Position numbers and translations under genes: made by a program. A stretch of 64,000 nucleotides of DNA, taken from the NCBI RefSeq assembly GCF_026420865.1, contig NZ_JAPCWC010000006.1, positions 62,001-126,000 on the forward strand. Reading direction: 5' to 3'. Positions 27,271 to 36,344 of the stretch are shown here, piece by piece (position 1 is the first letter of the stretch; each line of letters begins with the position of its first letter). This DNA comes from Novosphingobium clariflavum. GTDB lineage: Bacteria; Pseudomonadota; Alphaproteobacteria; Sphingomonadales; Sphingomonadaceae. The notes beneath the pieces were generated by a model. It was not told the origin of the DNA and did no database searches. It was given only the letters and a program-made list of their open reading frames with translations.

Positions 27271-28053
27271 CTATGTGTTGCGCAGCACTTGCAGGGTTTG
27301 CTCTGCGAGCCATTGCTGAGCCTGCGGCTCGACATAGCTGTGGGTGGCGTCGGGGCAGGTTTGCAGGCGGGTATCCGCCTTGTTCCAGTTCGCGATGAAA
27401 GCGAGGCCGGTGCGGTCTCTTCCGGCGATCAGGAAGCGCACGCTACCTTTGAAATCGGCAATCCCGGCTGCGATCTCCGCCGCCAGTCCCTTTGGGGCAC
27501 TGGGAGCACGGCGCGCGGCGGCAAACAGGCTGCGTAGCAGCGGGCCGATCGCGACTTTCCCGGTCAGCAGCCGCTTCAAGGCGGCAGGGTCGGCCAGCCT
27601 GCGCCGATAGTGGTCGCGCACGACTTCGGCGGGCGCCTCGTCGGCGGCATCCTCGTCGAAGGTCCAGGGGTTGGACAGCACCAGACCGTCCAGACCGGCC
27701 CCACCGGCCAGCATCAGCGCACTTGCCGCATCGCAGTTGCCGAGTGCGACCACGCGCGCGACTTGCGGGCACTGGGCGCGAAGGGCTGCCAGCGCGGCGG
27801 CCACGTCCGGCGCGCTGGAGCGGAAACCCCGGTTGTCGCCCTCGCTGTCCCCCACGCCGCGCCGGTCGAAACGCAGCACCGGATAGCCCTCGGCGGCGAT
27901 CCGGGCGGCGAGAAGGGCCTGTCCGTTCCATGCCCCGGCCCGCGTCTCGTTGCCGCCGGACACGATCAGCAGGGCCGTGGTGCCCGGCGCTTCGTCCAGA
28001 CTGGCCACCAGCTGCGCCCCCTCGCAGACAAAGGTGAAATGCCGCCGGGTCAT
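27271..28053 (-). CDS. Exosortase-A system-associated hydrolase 1
   Basis: 260 residues from ATG 28053, an alpha/beta-hydrolase of the type found only beside exosortase A (TIGR03100-like). Core motifs: LLIVSGGNETRAGAWNG, LRFDRRGVGDSEGDNRGF and a nucleophile region ALGNCDAASALML in which Cys/Asp replaces the usual GxSxG Ser. The C-terminal His lies in CPDATHSYVEP. The replaced nucleophile means the activity is not predictable. It overlaps the partner hydrolase by ATGA, so the two are made together; the substrate may be an acyl group carried by the nearby acyl carrier protein. Confidence 0.82.
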   Translation of the reverse strand: MTRRHFTFVCEGAQLVASLDEAPGTTALLIVSGGNETRAGAWNGQALLAARIAAEGYPVLRFDRRGVGDSEGDNRGFRSSAPDVAAALAALRAQCPQVARVVALGNCDAASALMLAGGAGLDGLVLSNPWTFDEDAADEAPAEVVRDHYRRRLADPAALKRLLTGKVAIGPLLRSLFAAARRAPSAPKGLAAEIAAGIADFKGSVRFLIAGRDRTGLAFIANWNKADTRLQTCPDATHSYVEPQAQQWLAEQTLQVLRNT

Positions 28054-28724
28054 CCCTGCATCCCCTCGATGAGCAGCGCGGCCAGGGCATCGGCCTGCGT
28101 GGCGTCCTCGTCCGGCTCGGCCCGCAGCCAGAGGCCGCTGCCGCCCAGTTGCTCCTGCGTGATGATCGCGACGGCGGGATCGGGCGCAAGAGCGTCCAGA
28201 TCGCGGAACAGCCCCGGGCCCAGCGCATGACCGGCCAGCACGATGCCATGGTCCTGCGCCGCCCCGGTCAGCGCCTCGCGGTTCTCGTCCTTGCCGGTTT
28301 CCCGGCTCGCCAGGATGCGGGCGCGGATCATCGCGCGCAGGATGTTGGCGCCTTTGACGGGGGCATAATGCCATGCGGGCAGACCCGGGGGCGTGAACAG
28401 GCAGCCGCCGCGCAGTGCCAGCACATGCGTTGCGCCGAAATGATCGGCCGCCGCCGTCATCGCCGCGCGCCATGTCTCGGCGTCCTGATCGCCAAGTCCG
28501 CCCAGGCTTTCGTTGGTGCCGGGAAAGTCGGGCAGGAAGCTATCGACACCGCCCCTGTCGAGCCGGCGCATCACCTCCGCGCAGAACCGCCGCAAGCGGT
28601 TTGCCTCGTCGAACAGGGCCGGGACGATCAGCAGCCGCATGGTGCGGCCGGAATCGCAGGCGAGGGCATATTGCTCGCCGGTTCCCCCATGCGGCAAGGG
28701 GCAGGGCCAGAGGTGGGGGGTCAT
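28050..28724 (-). CDS. Exosortase-A system-associated hydrolase 2
   Basis: 224 residues, the second XrtA-linked alpha/beta-hydrolase-like protein (TIGR03101-like). It starts with a LLIVPALFDEANRLRRF strand-turn, then FLPDFPGTNES, where a fold-conserved loop lies; the elbow region reads LALRGGCLF, again without a standard GxSxG. It is somewhat shorter than hydrolase 1. The pair always seems to travel with exosortase A, according to what is known of these families, and no function is established. Located between hydrolase 1 (4-base overlap) and the acyl carrier protein. Confidence 0.78.
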   Translation of the reverse strand: MTPHLWPCPLPHGGTGEQYALACDSGRTMRLLIVPALFDEANRLRRFCAEVMRRLDRGGVDSFLPDFPGTNESLGGLGDQDAETWRAAMTAAADHFGATHVLALRGGCLFTPPGLPAWHYAPVKGANILRAMIRARILASRETGKDENREALTGAAQDHGIVLAGHALGPGLFRDLDALAPDPAVAIITQEQLGGSGLWLRAEPDEDATQADALAALLIEGMQG

Positions 28725-28749
28725 CGGTTGATCCCCCCATCAAGTCGGC

Positions 28750-29013
28750 TCAGGCGGCGGTGCGCTTGGCCTTGGCGAAGTCCAGCAGGCCGCCGAACGT
28801 TTCCAGCATCTCGCCGTCGATCTCGTCGTCCTCGATGATGATGTCCAGCCGGTCTTCCAGCTCGGTCAGGAGACCCGCGACGGCCATCGAATCGAGTTCG
28901 GGCAGGTGTCCGAACAGGCCGGTATCGGCTTGGAAAGTCTCGGCTTGTCCCTGCTTCAGACCCAGTACATCGGTCAGGATGCGGCGCAGCAGCAGGTCGG
29001 TATCGTCTTGCAT
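28750..29013 (-). CDS. Acyl carrier protein of the XrtA cluster
   Basis: 87 residues, acidic. The phosphopantetheine attachment Ser is in LPELDSMAVAGLLTELEDR (DSM, where most ACPs have DSL). The N-terminal ~35 residues and the final helix fit a standalone ACP. It carries acyl or aminoacyl groups as thioesters. Sits 36 bases after the GNAT/FemAB-like gene and 25 bases before the hydrolases, pointing to a small acyl pathway with the AMP-ligase encoded divergently. Confidence 0.9.
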   Translation of the reverse strand: MQDDTDLLLRRILTDVLGLKQGQAETFQADTGLFGHLPELDSMAVAGLLTELEDRLDIIIEDDEIDGEMLETFGGLLDFAKAKRTAA

Positions 29014-29052
29014 GGCCCCTCTCTTCGGGCATTGTCTTAACCTTTCGCGCCT

Positions 29053-30066
29053 CTAGCCGCGCTTCGCGGCTGCGGCAAGGCGGCGCGCGCCATGTTTACC
29101 GATAGCCCGCCAGATTCTGGGCCAGTTTCTGGGATCGAGTGGGCGGTAGATGTCCAGCCTGTACCGCGGCCGGACAATTTCCATCCAGTCGCGCTTGTAG
29201 GGATCGTCGCCCGTGCCGAAGTCCACGAGGTCGACCTTGTCGATGTCGATGACATGGCGAAACAATGCGGCGCTCAGCACCGATCCGGGCGAGAGCGGCT
29301 TGGCGCTTTCGCGGTGGGCGAGCTTGTGAATCCACGCGGTGCCGCCTTCCACGGTCCACATCTGCGCCGCCACGGCCTCACCTCCGGCATATGCGACGCC
29401 AAGACGCAGGCGCCCGGCCTTGCCCTCGGCAACGGCAAAGGCGCGCAGGAAGGCCGGACTGCCCTCGGCGACTTTCCAGCTTTCGGCATATATCTCTTCG
29501 TAGGCCGACCATGCCGCGGCATCGAAGTGATCGAAGATCGTCGTTGTGACTTTGCCCGACTTGCGTTTCAGCGTCGTGCGCAAAGGGCCGGGGCGCGAGG
29601 CGAGATAGTCCTCATAACCGCGCCCACCAACGGCAAGTACATGATTGGAATCACAGGCTTCACGCAAGACGAGCCATCCCGCCTTGCGGAAGGCGCGGGC
29701 AAGCACGGTGGCGCTGCCGTCCTCGTCCGGCACGCCTTGTAGCGAGACGCGGTGGGTGGACCGGGCGAGGTCGCGTGCCAGCGCGGTCAGCAACCCCTCG
29801 TCGGATAAAATCGGTCGAAAACGGAAGGTATACCAGTTCGATAGAGCGCTTATCTCAGAACGATTCGAGGATAGTGGCAACACCGCGATGTCGCTGACGG
29901 TGCGCGCCGTGGCGATCAGCGGGGCAAGGTCGCAGTGTTCGGCCAGCATCGTGAACCACTCCAGCCGGTCGAAAGGTGCGTGCTGGTTGCTCTCGGAAAG
30001 CCACAGCGCTAGCTGGCCGTCCGATTGCACTTGCTTAAGATCGCGGTGATAATCGATCTTTACCAC
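29053..30066 (-). CDS. GNAT / BioF2-like acyltransferase (FemAB-like)
   Basis: About 337 residues from GTG 30066, preceded by AAGAGG. The C-terminal two thirds (from FRKAGWLVLREACDSNH) fit the BioF2-like acetyltransferase fold related to FemAB aminoacyl transferases, with the AEGKAGRLRLGVAYAGGEAVAAQMWTV strand pair and VDFGTGDDPYKRDW late. Likely transfers an acyl or amino group from the carrier protein or CoA. The open frame continues to 30243 but would overlap the divergent ligase gene. First gene of the left arm; only 35 bases separate it from the ligase start, so the divergent promoters overlap the coding starts. Confidence 0.75.
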   Translation of the reverse strand: MVKIDYHRDLKQVQSDGQLALWLSESNQHAPFDRLEWFTMLAEHCDLAPLIATARTVSDIAVLPLSSNRSEISALSNWYTFRFRPILSDEGLLTALARDLARSTHRVSLQGVPDEDGSATVLARAFRKAGWLVLREACDSNHVLAVGGRGYEDYLASRPGPLRTTLKRKSGKVTTTIFDHFDAAAWSAYEEIYAESWKVAEGSPAFLRAFAVAEGKAGRLRLGVAYAGGEAVAAQMWTVEGGTAWIHKLAHRESAKPLSPGSVLSAALFRHVIDIDKVDLVDFGTGDDPYKRDWMEIVRPRYRLDIYRPLDPRNWPRIWRAIGKHGARRLAAAAKRG

Positions 30067-30101
30067 GTAGCCATGAACCTCTTGCGGAGCCTTCCCTCGA
30101 C

Positions 30102-31649
30102 ATGAGCGGCATTGCCGAAAACCCGATCCTGCCGCTCGACCATCTGGCGCTGCGCGGGGCCGATGATGCCCCGGCGCTTGTGTTGCGCGGCGAGACGCTG
30201 GACTACAAGGCCTTAAGATCGCGTGTCTCTCGTCTTGCCGCATGGCTGGCGCAGGAAATTCCCGAAAAAGGCGCGCGTGTCGCGACCTGGGCGGCCAAGG
30301 GGGAACTGACCTGCCTGATGCCGCTGGCGGCCGCGCGGGCGGGATTGATCCATGTTCCGATCAATCCGCTGCTCAAGCATGCGCAAGTCGCGTATATCCT
30401 TGCCGATAGCGGCGCGGTGATGCTGATCGGCACGCCTGCCCGGCTGGCGACGCTGGATGAAGGGGATGTGCCCGATAGTTGCCAGCGTTTCGAGGAAGGT
30501 GCCGCACTCGCCGCCGCCCAGGCGCTGGGCGGTGACCTGCCGCCGTCTGCGGCCGATCCCGATGACCTTGTCGCGATCCTCTACACCAGCGGTTCCACCG
30601 GGCGGCCCAAGGGCGTGATGCTCAGCCATGCGAACCTCTGGCTGGGTGCCGATGCGGTCCATGACTACCTGGGGCTGGCGGCGGACGATCGGACGCTGGC
30701 GGTGATGCCGCTGTCTTTCGATTATGGACAGAACCAGTTGCTCTCGACCTGGCATGCCGGGGGCTGCGTGGTGCCGCTTGACTACCTGATGCCGCGCGAC
30801 GTCGTGAAGGCGGTGGAGCGCCATGACATCACCACGCTCGGCGCGGTGCCGCCGCTCTGGGTGCAGATCACCGAGGTCGGCTGGCCTGCCGGGACTGCCG
30901 CGAAGCTGCGGCGCCTCACCAATACCGGCGGTGCGCTGACGGTGGACCTCGTCCGCCGCATGCGCAGCCTGTTCCCGGACGCGCGCCTTTTCGCGATGTA
31001 CGGCCTGACCGAGGCGTTCCGCTCGACTTATCTCGATCCCGCCCTGATCGACAGTCATCCGACGTCGATGGGCAAGGAAATTCCCCATGCGGAAGTCCTT
31101 GTCATCAATGACTTGGGCGATGTTTCCGAGGATGGGGAAGAAGGCGAGCTGGTGCACTCCGGGCCGCTGGTGGCCAAGGGCTACTGGCAGGACCCGGTGC
31201 GCACGGCAGAGCGCTACAAGCCCGCGCCGGCGGCATCGCGCTATGGCGGCATGGCGGTGTGGTCGGGTGACCGGGTGCGCCGAGACGCCGATGGCCTGCT
31301 CTATTTCGTCGGGCGCCGTGACGCCATGATCAAGTCGGCGGGCAATCGCATCAGCCCGCAGGAAGTCGAGGAAGCGGCACTGGCCACCGGGCTGGTGGTC
31401 GAGGCGGTGGCGCTCGGCCTGCCTGACCCGCGGCTCGGCCAGGCGGTCCACCTCGTCGTGCGCGGGGCTTCGGAAAGTTCAGGAACGGAACAAGATTTGC
31501 TGCGCAAGCTCAAGGAAGATTTGCCGAATTTCATGGTGCCCAAGGTCGTCCACTGGCGCGAGGCGATGCCGATCGGCCCCAATGGCAAAATCGACCGCAC
31601 CGGGCTGGCAGCCGATCTGGCGGCCGAATTGGCGGGAGCGGCTTCGTGA
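30102..31649 (+). CDS. Acyl-CoA ligase (AMP-forming), exosortase-A associated
   Basis: 515 residues. AMP-binding signature YTSGSTGRPKGVMLSH, then the adenylate loop MYGLTEAFRSTYLDP, the SGDRVRRDADGLLYFVGRRDAMIKSAGNRISPQEVE hinge and the late catalytic Lys in IGPNGKIDR. Such ligases activate a carboxylate as acyl-AMP and load CoA or a carrier protein. Found next to exosortase A in many genomes (XrtA-associated ligase family). Overlaps the following decarboxylase by ATGA. With the nearby ACP it likely loads the acyl chain. Substrate unknown. Confidence 0.9.
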   Translation: MSGIAENPILPLDHLALRGADDAPALVLRGETLDYKALRSRVSRLAAWLAQEIPEKGARVATWAAKGELTCLMPLAAARAGLIHVPINPLLKHAQVAYILADSGAVMLIGTPARLATLDEGDVPDSCQRFEEGAALAAAQALGGDLPPSAADPDDLVAILYTSGSTGRPKGVMLSHANLWLGADAVHDYLGLAADDRTLAVMPLSFDYGQNQLLSTWHAGGCVVPLDYLMPRDVVKAVERHDITTLGAVPPLWVQITEVGWPAGTAAKLRRLTNTGGALTVDLVRRMRSLFPDARLFAMYGLTEAFRSTYLDPALIDSHPTSMGKEIPHAEVLVINDLGDVSEDGEEGELVHSGPLVAKGYWQDPVRTAERYKPAPAASRYGGMAVWSGDRVRRDADGLLYFVGRRDAMIKSAGNRISPQEVEEAALATGLVVEAVALGLPDPRLGQAVHLVVRGASESSGTEQDLLRKLKEDLPNFMVPKVVHWREAMPIGPNGKIDRTGLAADLAAELAGAAS

Positions 31650-32872
31650 AGCCGCTGGGGCCGATCCCGGCAGGCTACGATGCGATTGGCGGCGTCCTTT
31701 CGGTAGGCGGCAGGCCGGTGACCGATTGGGCGGAGCAGGCTGGCGATACGCCCTTGTTTCTCTACAGCGCCGATCTGATCCGCCAGCGGGCGGCGCAGTT
31801 GCGTGCGGCCATGCCCGCGCGACTGGCGCTGCACTATGCGGTGAAGGCCAATCCCTTCACGCCGCTGCTTTCGCTGATGAACGGGCTGGTCGACGGCTTC
31901 GATATCGCCTCGGGCGGCGAACTGGAGATCCTGCGCGGCGCGGGCATCGACCTCGCCAAAGTCAGCTTTGCCGGGCCGGGCAAGCGCGACCGCGAACTGG
32001 AAGCGGCCATCGCCGCCGGGGTGACGCTCAATCTGGAATCCGAAGCCGAAGCGCGGCGGGCTTTCGCCATCGGCGAAAGGCTTGGCCGCACGCCGCGTCT
32101 GGCCATTCGCGTGAACCCCGATTTCGACCTCAAGGGGTCCGGCATGAAGATGGGCGGCGGCGCCAAGCCTTTCGGCATCGATGCCGCGCGGGTGCCGGCA
32201 CTGGTGCGCGAGGTTGCCGCCAGCGGGGCCGAGTGGCGTGGCTTCCATATCTTTGCGGGGTCGCAGGCGCTGGACGGGGCCGCGATTGCCGAAACCCAGG
32301 GGCAGGCACTCGACCTTGCCGCGCGGCTGGCGGAGGAAAGCGGTGTGGCTCTGCCGCACTGCAATCTCGGCGGCGGGCTGGGAATTCCCTATTTTCCGGG
32401 CGACGTCCCGCTCGATCTTGCGCTGGTGGGCGAACGGCTGGGCGCGCGTTTCGAATCCCTGCCCGACAGCCTGGCCCAGACCGATTTCTGCATCGAACTG
32501 GGGCGTTATCTGGTGGGCGAGGCGGGCGTCTACATCGCCCGCGTGATCGACCGGAAGGAAAGCCATGGCGAGATTTTCCTCGTCACCGATGGCGGGCTGC
32601 ATCACCAACTGGCGGCTTCCGGCAACTTCGGCACCGTGGTGCGGCGCAACTATCCATCCGCCATCGCCACGCGCTTTGGCGCCCCGGTGGAGGAGGAGGC
32701 CTCGATCGTCGGCTGCCTCTGTACCCCGCTCGACAAGCTGGCGGACAAAGGCGGTTTCCCGCGCGCCGACGTGGGAGACCTGATCGCGGTGTTCCTTGCG
32801 GGAGCTTACGGAGCCAGCGCCAGTCCGGCCACCTTTCTGGGGCAGGGGCCGGCACGGGAAATGCTGGTTTGA
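31646..32872 (+). CDS. PLP-dependent decarboxylase, exosortase-A associated
   Basis: 408 residues of the fold-III alanine racemase/ornithine-DapDC decarboxylase type. The PLP lysine is in LHYAVKANPFTPLL; further motifs are the GGGLGIPYF glycine loop and ELGRYLVGEAGVYIARVIDRK. It resembles diaminopimelate decarboxylase but belongs to the XrtA-linked subfamily. It decarboxylates an amino acid, perhaps to an amine that decorates the exopolysaccharide. Coupled to the ligase by the ATGA overlap. Substrate is not predictable from sequence. Confidence 0.88.
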   Translation: MKPLGPIPAGYDAIGGVLSVGGRPVTDWAEQAGDTPLFLYSADLIRQRAAQLRAAMPARLALHYAVKANPFTPLLSLMNGLVDGFDIASGGELEILRGAGIDLAKVSFAGPGKRDRELEAAIAAGVTLNLESEAEARRAFAIGERLGRTPRLAIRVNPDFDLKGSGMKMGGGAKPFGIDAARVPALVREVAASGAEWRGFHIFAGSQALDGAAIAETQGQALDLAARLAEESGVALPHCNLGGGLGIPYFPGDVPLDLALVGERLGARFESLPDSLAQTDFCIELGRYLVGEAGVYIARVIDRKESHGEIFLVTDGGLHHQLAASGNFGTVVRRNYPSAIATRFGAPVEEEASIVGCLCTPLDKLADKGGFPRADVGDLIAVFLAGAYGASASPATFLGQGPAREMLV

Positions 32873-33041
32873 AAGCGCGTTAACACAAATGAATGACCTG
32901 TCTCATTTTGGGACTTTCGCGGATGCGGGGTAATTTGGCTAACGCAATGTTCACCCTTTTAACCGATAGCGGAGGCTGAATTCTGCCATATCCGCGATCG
33001 GGATGCGTCCGGTCGGGAGCTGGTGCTGGAGGGAAGAACCT

Positions 33042-33686
33042 ATGTCGTACCCCCGTTTTGCCCGACTTCTCGGAGGCGCCGCGCTGGCCAGCACGGTGCT
33101 CACCGGGTGTGCGGGCGGGGCCTCGCATCCCGAATTGCCTCCCGCGCAGTTCGTGGCGATGCAGGAAGGCCCTGGCGAGGAATACGTGATCGGCCCGCTC
33201 GATCAGCTCACGATCTTTGTCTGGCGCAATCCCGAACTCGGCGCGAAAGTGCAGGTGCGGCCCGACGGGCGCATCACCACCCCGCTGATCACCGACATGC
33301 CCGCCGTCGGCAAGACGCCGGCGATGCTGGCCGAGGATATCCGCCTCCAGCTCTCGCAGTACATCCAGGATCCGCTCGTCTCGGTGATCGTCGATGGTTT
33401 CGCGGGCACGTTCAGCCAGCAGATCCGCGTGGTCGGCGCTACGGAAAAGCCCGCCTCGATCCCCTATCGCGCCAACATGACCGTGCTCGACGCGATGATC
33501 GCGGTGGGGGGGCTGTCGGAATACGCGGCCGGAAACCGCGCCAAGCTGATCCGTTTCGACAAGTCCAGCGGCACCCAGAAGGAATATGCCCTGCGGCTCG
33601 GCGACTTGCTCAAGAAGGGCGACAGCAAGGCCAACGTGATGTTGAGCCCGGGCGATGTGATCATCATTCCCGAGAGCATGTTCTAA
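33042..33686 (+). CDS. Polysaccharide export outer-membrane lipoprotein (Wza-like)
   Basis: 214 residues from ATG 33042 with GGAGGGAAG upstream. Lipoprotein signal: hydrophobic LLGGAALASTVLTGC with lipidated Cys near residue 21. Then the poly-export/SLBB pattern (YVIGPLDQLTIFVWRNPELGAKVQVRPDGRITTPLI) and a second SLBB-like stretch (VVGATEKPASIPYRANMTVLDAMIAVGG). Shorter than Wza (about 380), as usual for the XrtA type. Forms the outer-membrane secretion pore for the polymer. First gene of the export group, with 169 bases upstream. Confidence 0.92.
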   Translation: MSYPRFARLLGGAALASTVLTGCAGGASHPELPPAQFVAMQEGPGEEYVIGPLDQLTIFVWRNPELGAKVQVRPDGRITTPLITDMPAVGKTPAMLAEDIRLQLSQYIQDPLVSVIVDGFAGTFSQQIRVVGATEKPASIPYRANMTVLDAMIAVGGLSEYAAGNRAKLIRFDKSSGTQKEYALRLGDLLKKGDSKANVMLSPGDVIIIPESMF

Positions 33687-33702
33687 GGAAGGCACGGGGG
33701 AG

Positions 33703-35223
33703 ATGAACGGCCTTTACGAAGAACTGATGGGGGCGATCTACAGCGTCTGGCACCGGCGCTGGATCGCGCTGGCCGTTGCCTGGGCGATCTGTCTCGCCGG
33801 TTGGCTGGCGGTGGCCCTGATCCCCAACGCCTACGAATCGCAGGCGCGGATCTTCATCCAGCTGGACGATGCCCTGGCCGAGCAGGTCGGCATCGGCGTA
33901 GCCGACAAGAAGCGCGACATCGAGCGCATCCGCCAGACCCTGACCAGCGCGGTCAATCTGGAAAAGGTCGTGCGCGGCACCCGCCTCGGCAACACCATCG
34001 CCTCGCCCAGCCAGATGGAGCAGGCGGTGCTCCAGCTGGGCAACAAGGTGAAGGTCGTCAGCCAGGAGGACAATCTTTTCGAGATCAGCGCCACGGCTGA
34101 CTATCGCTCGTTCTCGGACGCCGAAAACGCCAAGTTCTCGCGCGAGATCGCCCAGAAGATGATCGACATCTTCCGCGAGGAAAACCTCTCGGGCGACAAG
34201 GGCGACATGGTCGAGACGATCAGTTTCGTGAACCAGCAGCTGCGCCAGCGCGAGAAGGAACTGGAAAGCGCCGAACAGCGCCGCACCGCCTTCGAGGCGC
34301 AGCATCCCGAACTGGCGCAAGGCGGCGTGGCGGTGGTGCAGCGGCTCGATGCCTCGCGCACCCAGCTGCGCGACGTCGAGGCCGATCTCATCGCCGCGCA
34401 GAGCGCGCTGGCGGCCATGGACGGACAGCTCTCCAGCATCCCGCGCACGATCCCGGGGGCAGGCGGCGGCGGTGCCGCAGCGGCGCTGGCGCGGGCCCAG
34501 ACGGACCTCGCCTCGATGCGGGCGCGGGGGCTGACCGACAATCACCCCGACGTCATCGCCGCGCGCAACCAGATTGCCGCGCTCAGGGGACCGGCGGCGC
34601 AAGAGGCGGCCAGCGGCAGCGGCACGCCGAACCCGGCCTACAGCTCGCTCCAGTCGATCCGGGCCGAGCGCCAGGCCTCGGTGCAGGCGCTGCTCGCCCG
34701 CAAGGCCGGGCTCCAGTCCGACATCGCCTCGCTGACGGCATCGGCGATCCAGGACCCGGAACTGGCCACCGAGGCGCAGCGCATCAACCGCGATTACGAC
34801 GTGCTCAAGGACCAGTACGACAAGCTCCTGCAGGACCGCGAGGAACTGCGCCTGCGCGGCGAAGTGAAGACCGGGCGCGAGGCGGTGAAGTTCCAGGTCG
34901 TCGATCCGCCGACGAGCCCGCGCAAGCCGGTGGCGCCCAACCGCCCGCTGCTGCTGCTGGGCGTGCTGATCGCCGGTATCGGTGGCGGCTGCGTGGCGGC
35001 CTTTGCGCTCGGCAAGGTGCGTTCGGTGTTCGCCACCAGCGCGGGCCTCGAAAAGGCGACCGGACTGCCGGTGCTCGGCGCGATCTCGCAGCACATGACC
35101 GATAGCGCGCGCGCCTTGCGCTGGCGCGGTATCAAGCTGTTCTGCGGTGCCGGCGCGGCGCTTTGCGGTCTTTTTGTTGTCCTGCTCGCGGTGGAGTTCA
35201 TCCAGCGCGGCACGGTGACGTAA
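33703..35223 (+). CDS. Polysaccharide chain-length determinant / polymerisation protein (Wzz-like)
   Basis: 506 residues. N-terminal membrane helix (IALAVAWAICLAGWLAVALIP, residues about 22-45), a large periplasmic domain with long heptad-rich coiled coils (about 150-260 and 330-380), and a second helix (LLLLGVLIAGIGGGCVAAFALG, around residue 420). A third hydrophobic stretch near the C-terminus (AGAALCGLFVVLLAVEF) is extra compared with plain Wzz. Typical PCP co-polymerase of XrtA loci, working with the following kinase. 16 bases after the export lipoprotein gene. Confidence 0.92.
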   Translation: MNGLYEELMGAIYSVWHRRWIALAVAWAICLAGWLAVALIPNAYESQARIFIQLDDALAEQVGIGVADKKRDIERIRQTLTSAVNLEKVVRGTRLGNTIASPSQMEQAVLQLGNKVKVVSQEDNLFEISATADYRSFSDAENAKFSREIAQKMIDIFREENLSGDKGDMVETISFVNQQLRQREKELESAEQRRTAFEAQHPELAQGGVAVVQRLDASRTQLRDVEADLIAAQSALAAMDGQLSSIPRTIPGAGGGGAAAALARAQTDLASMRARGLTDNHPDVIAARNQIAALRGPAAQEAASGSGTPNPAYSSLQSIRAERQASVQALLARKAGLQSDIASLTASAIQDPELATEAQRINRDYDVLKDQYDKLLQDREELRLRGEVKTGREAVKFQVVDPPTSPRKPVAPNRPLLLLGVLIAGIGGGCVAAFALGKVRSVFATSAGLEKATGLPVLGAISQHMTDSARALRWRGIKLFCGAGAALCGLFVVLLAVEFIQRGTVT

Positions 35224-35234
35224 GGTACGTGACG

Positions 35235-36344
35235 ATGACCGACCAGAGCAGCGTTGCCCGGAGCACCCCCATCATGGCCGACGACACCGAACCCAAGCCG
35301 CGCCCCCGCGAGTCCTTGCTCGAGCGGGCGGCAGGCCGCTTCGATTTCGCGCGCGTGACGCCGCCGGTGGTTCCTCCCGTGGCGGCGCCGGTCGCTGGCC
35401 CGGAGCCTCGCCCGGAGCCTAGCGCCGCCGTTGCGCCGGTAACCAGGCCGCTGGCGGACTTGCCTGCCTCGGATATTCCCGAACCCGCCGCAATTCCCGA
35501 ACCCGCCCCAGTTCCCGAACCCGCAGAGCCGCTCATGGCGCCGCCGCCCGAGGCCGCGCCGTTCGCTCGTCCGCTTGCCGATGCCCGATTGCTTCCGGTG
35601 GTCTTTTCCGGTCCCCGCCACCCGGTGGATCGCGAGCATTTGCGCGCGCAGGGGCTGATCGAGCCGGAAGGCGCGGTAAGCGCGCTCCTCGAAGAGTTCC
35701 GTATCGTCAAGCGTCGGTTGCTGGTCCAGGCCGCCGACCTGCGCCGCCAGAACGCCGGTCCCGCGGCCCAGCGCATCCTGATCGGCTCGCCGCATCCGGG
35801 CGAGGGCAAGACCTACTGCGCGCTCAACCTTGCGCTGGCAATCGCGGCGGAGAAGGAAAGCGAGGTGCTGCTGGTCGATGCCGACTTCGCCAAGCCCTCG
35901 ATCCTCTCGGCGCTGGGGCTGCCGGGCGGCCCGGGCCTGATGGACGCCCTGATGGACGAGAGCATCGACGTCGCCGACTGCGTGCTGGGCACCGACGTGC
36001 CCGGTCTCTGGGTGCTGCCCGCGGGCGATACCACCGTCAACGACAGCGAATATCTGTCCTCCTCGCGCGCGGCGGAAGTGCTGAACCGGCTGACCGAGGG
36101 CACCACGCGCCGCATCGTCATCTTCGATTCCCCGCCGGCGCTGGCCGCATCGCCCGCCGCCGAACTGGCCAAGCATGTCGGCCAGGCGGTCGTGATCGTG
36201 CGGGCGGACCGCACCGGGCAGGGCGCCATCGACGATGCGGTGTCGCTGCTGGCGGCCTGTCCCAACGTGCAACTGCTGCTGAACGGCGCGCAGTTCAGCC
36301 CGAGCGGACGACGTTTCGGTGCCTACTACGGGTATAGCGGATGA
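35235..36344 (+). CDS. Tyrosine autokinase of the XrtA export system (CpsD/CapB-like)
   Basis: 369 residues. The N-terminal ~120 are low complexity, with a Pro-Glu-Pro-Ala repeat (three 18-base units at 35475-35528). The kinase core has Walker A IGSPHPGEGKTYCALN (184-193), a Walker A' VLLVDADFAKPSIL and Walker B RIVIFDSPPALAA. It ends in a Tyr cluster (FGAYYGYSG) that is the likely autophosphorylation tail, as in BY-kinases. Controls polymer length with the Wzz-like protein. Start ATG 35235 is 11 bases after the previous stop; the frame extends upstream but lacks coding features. Confidence 0.92.
   Translation: MTDQSSVARSTPIMADDTEPKPRPRESLLERAAGRFDFARVTPPVVPPVAAPVAGPEPRPEPSAAVAPVTRPLADLPASDIPEPAAIPEPAPVPEPAEPLMAPPPEAAPFARPLADARLLPVVFSGPRHPVDREHLRAQGLIEPEGAVSALLEEFRIVKRRLLVQAADLRRQNAGPAAQRILIGSPHPGEGKTYCALNLALAIAAEKESEVLLVDADFAKPSILSALGLPGGPGLMDALMDESIDVADCVLGTDVPGLWVLPAGDTTVNDSEYLSSSRAAEVLNRLTEGTTRRIVIFDSPPALAASPAAELAKHVGQAVVIVRADRTGQGAIDDAVSLLAACPNVQLLLNGAQFSPSGRRFGAYYGYSG

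Noticed and set aside
32934..32955. Sigma-54 promoter before the export genes
   Set aside because: TTTGGCTAACGCAATGTT has the GG but GT instead of GC at the -12 position; too weak to claim, although some XrtA loci are reported to be sigma-54 controlled.
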